Below, in pieces: positions 62,054 through 64,000 of a stretch of DNA of 64,000 nt. The DNA is taken from contig CAUEEP010000742.1 in assembly GCA_958450365.1 (NCBI GenBank), positions 1,741,001 through 1,805,000 of the forward strand. Direction: 5' to 3'. The DNA comes from Mesorhabditis belari. Its lineage: Eukaryota; Nematoda; Chromadorea; Rhabditida; Rhabditidae. Position numbers and translations under genes: made by a program. The notes beneath the pieces are model-generated. The model made no database searches. It was not told where the DNA came from and saw only the letters and a list, made by a program, of their open reading frames with translations. Every line of letters starts with the position of its first letter. The first letter of the stretch is position 1.

Positions 62054-64000
62054 CCAGATTCACATTGGTTATTTTATAGTATCTTGGAAGCAATGAATTT
62101 GAAAATAAAGATTGAAAAACACCGTGAAAATCATTGTTAAGGTTAGTACTTTGGTTTCAGATATTTGAAGACTTTTGATTTTAGTAGAATAGATTTGGTA
62201 ATTGTCTTAAGGAAAGGAATGGATCTTAAAGTAATGTTTTCAGTTTTACAAAGAGTACCAAACTTTCTGGACTAAAATGCGTTTGAAAGTAGTTACCATT
62301 CTTCGGCTGTTGTTCGAGCATTCTAGCAAGTTTTTTCGGTAGCCCGGTTGCTTTTCTTTGTCTTTTACCCACTCTAGAAGCAACAACACCAGAGCTAAAT
62401 GCTAACTAAGAACAATGGGGTTACGGTATTGCTCAAATCAGTATTCAGAAGAAAACCGAAAGCAATCTCTTCTACAGCTATAGAAAACCCTGGAAACAAT
62501 AGAATGAATGAGAAAAGAGGCTTTCTAGATCTCGGGGATCGATCATCACCGCCGCACAACAAAGACTCAGAAAATGAAGTGAAATTAATCGCCTGGGCCC
62601 ATAGAGCTTCAATAATCCGCTTCGTAAATCGGATTGAAAATCTGAAGAACTGATAAGCCGCCGTCAAACCCATTTATTCACACCCCGCCCCTCGTTTATC
62701 AAATGTGGGCATAAGGGATTAGCTGGGTTTTTGGGGGAATTCTCTCCCAAAAACGGTGAAACATTCGGCTGGCTAAAAACGGTGAAAAATTTGATGAAAG
62801 CAACTGCGATTTTTTTCAGGAGAGTAGAGATGGGCAAAGATTGGAGAGTTCGAAAAAATGGCCACGTTATAAATCTTGCAAAAATTTTCCTTTTCACCTT
62901 TGACCAGGATTGGGTTGAAGAAGTTGATTTGAGTAAACTAGAGATAATGGGTTATTCTTGGTAGTATCGCTAACAATATAAGTAACTCTCCCATCAAATT
63001 TCAAAACGATAAACCATTATTCACATTTTATAGATGAAAGCCTGAAGTTTAACAGTATTATTTTTAATTTAAACAGCAGCCTACAGTACACTCTTGTACT
63101 GTAGACTGCTCCTAATCGTAACCTTGAAAACACACTGTAGATTCTATAGTACATAAGTACACTTGGATTATTTGGAAAGCTAACAAATACTAATTAAGCT
63201 TTATTGCTTATTTCTTTATGTTTACTTGGTAAGTGTTCTTTTGTTGCACATTTGACACCAATTGTTACTGTAACCAAATTGAAAAATTAAGTGCATAAAA
63301 GGTTTTTACGTCCGATTTTTGAACACGATATTATTTTACATAGCATACCATAAAAATTCACATTTCCTGCTTATATTTAAACCTCTATTTTAACTTTAAC
63401 TAGGCTTTCAACGAAATAATCGAACTTTTCACTAAAAATTAGTTTTACAAATGCTAAAACGTTTGCACCATTGGAAAATCTAAAAGGTCAGTTATTTAGT
63501 TTATAACCTAATACTTTCTATCTTCAGGTTTTCCGTCTCCAATTCATCATACACTCGATATTGTCCAACAAGTGAGGAGCAGAGAACTAACAAAAACAAA
63601 GAATTTTTTGCTTATTCTATTGTTATATTATAAAACATTTCATTTCCACACATCAGTTCTCTTCAAATAACGTTGCCGATATAGTCAACTTATCTTCTAG
63701 TATTAAGATTTGCTTCAGAAACTAAAAGCCGTAGGATGCCAGATAAATCAATATCGAGATTCGGTCTCGGCATGACTTAGCCTGAAATTCTCCTGACTTT
63801 TTTCCTTCACTCCTGACGGGAATGGAGGAACCGCCTAAAGTTATTGCCAAACTGCAATAGCTTTAGTTAATACTCGACACACTGAGCCAATTCAATGCCA
63901 GTTTCAAAAAGCAAGTAATACAATCTACTGGGCTAATCCTCACTGACTGGAGAACAATTGGTGATTTCAATTTGTTGAAGCTATTTTGAAACATTTTTCA
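62054..64000. other. Region upstream of gene C, no supported gene
   Basis: This is the presumed gene C promoter side. Overlapping short open frames on both strands at 62.4-62.96 kb show no domain or splice structure. A short hairpin lies at 63076-63109. I call no gene. Confidence 0.5.

Noticed and set aside
62395..62964. Overlapping open frames on both strands upstream of gene C
   Set aside because: There is no domain, repeat or splice evidence, and they are mutually overlapping chance frames.

Overview
The window is nematode nuclear DNA. Genes have short spliced introns, many starting GTAAG/GTGAG and ending TTTCAG. Three Tc1/mariner-superfamily transposons and a BEL/Pao-like retroelement remnant are present, along with many foldback MITEs. 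The protein families also fit: ShKT domains, cysteine-rich repeats resembling the nematode ET-module/Ly6-like group, and an LRAT-type acyltransferase. I cannot assign a genus.

Layout. 0.9-2.6 kb (minus): a small secreted protein with three ShKT domains and a Thr-rich tail, in eight exons. 3.66-5.23 kb: a decayed Tc3-like transposon. 6.1-8.8 kb (minus): a secreted Pro/Ala/Tyr-rich protein with a 10-residue tandem repeat. 10.1-11.0 kb (plus): an LRAT/H-rev107-like gene with an apparent frameshift just before its NCEHF motif. 11.17-15.86 kb: a composite mobile region bounded by TIRs, holding a broken BEL/Pao integrase and a nested 231-bp hAT-like MITE. 16.3-17.3 kb (plus): a small unrecognised gene, convergent with the large cluster.

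The main content is 17.4-62.05 kb. Three giant paralogous genes (A, B and C) lie head-to-tail on the minus strand, with an internally deleted pseudogene (A') between A and B. Each encodes a signal peptide or its remnant, an N-terminal Cys-rich segment, then about 16, 18 or 20 Cys-rich modules ending in a CCC...C(I/N) signature, and a C-terminal hydrophobic GPI-anchor-like tail. Two module types alternate. One ends in CCCxWxDCID (alpha) and the other in CCCxxxNCN (beta). The array appears to grow by duplication of alpha-beta pairs; one roughly 973-bp pair in gene C is a very recent duplicate, and only one copy carries a Tc3-like insertion. Gene A reads cleanly where I spliced it. Gene B has two apparent 1-bp shifts at its 5' end. 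The 5' half of gene C is damaged. A' has lost modules and carries a stop codon at the conserved Trp.

The genes probably do not form an operon: each of A, B and C has its own signal peptide, GPI-like tail and polyadenylation signal. Introns and spacers of the cluster are full of foldback elements and a tRNA-like repeat family. 62.05-64 kb holds no gene I can support.
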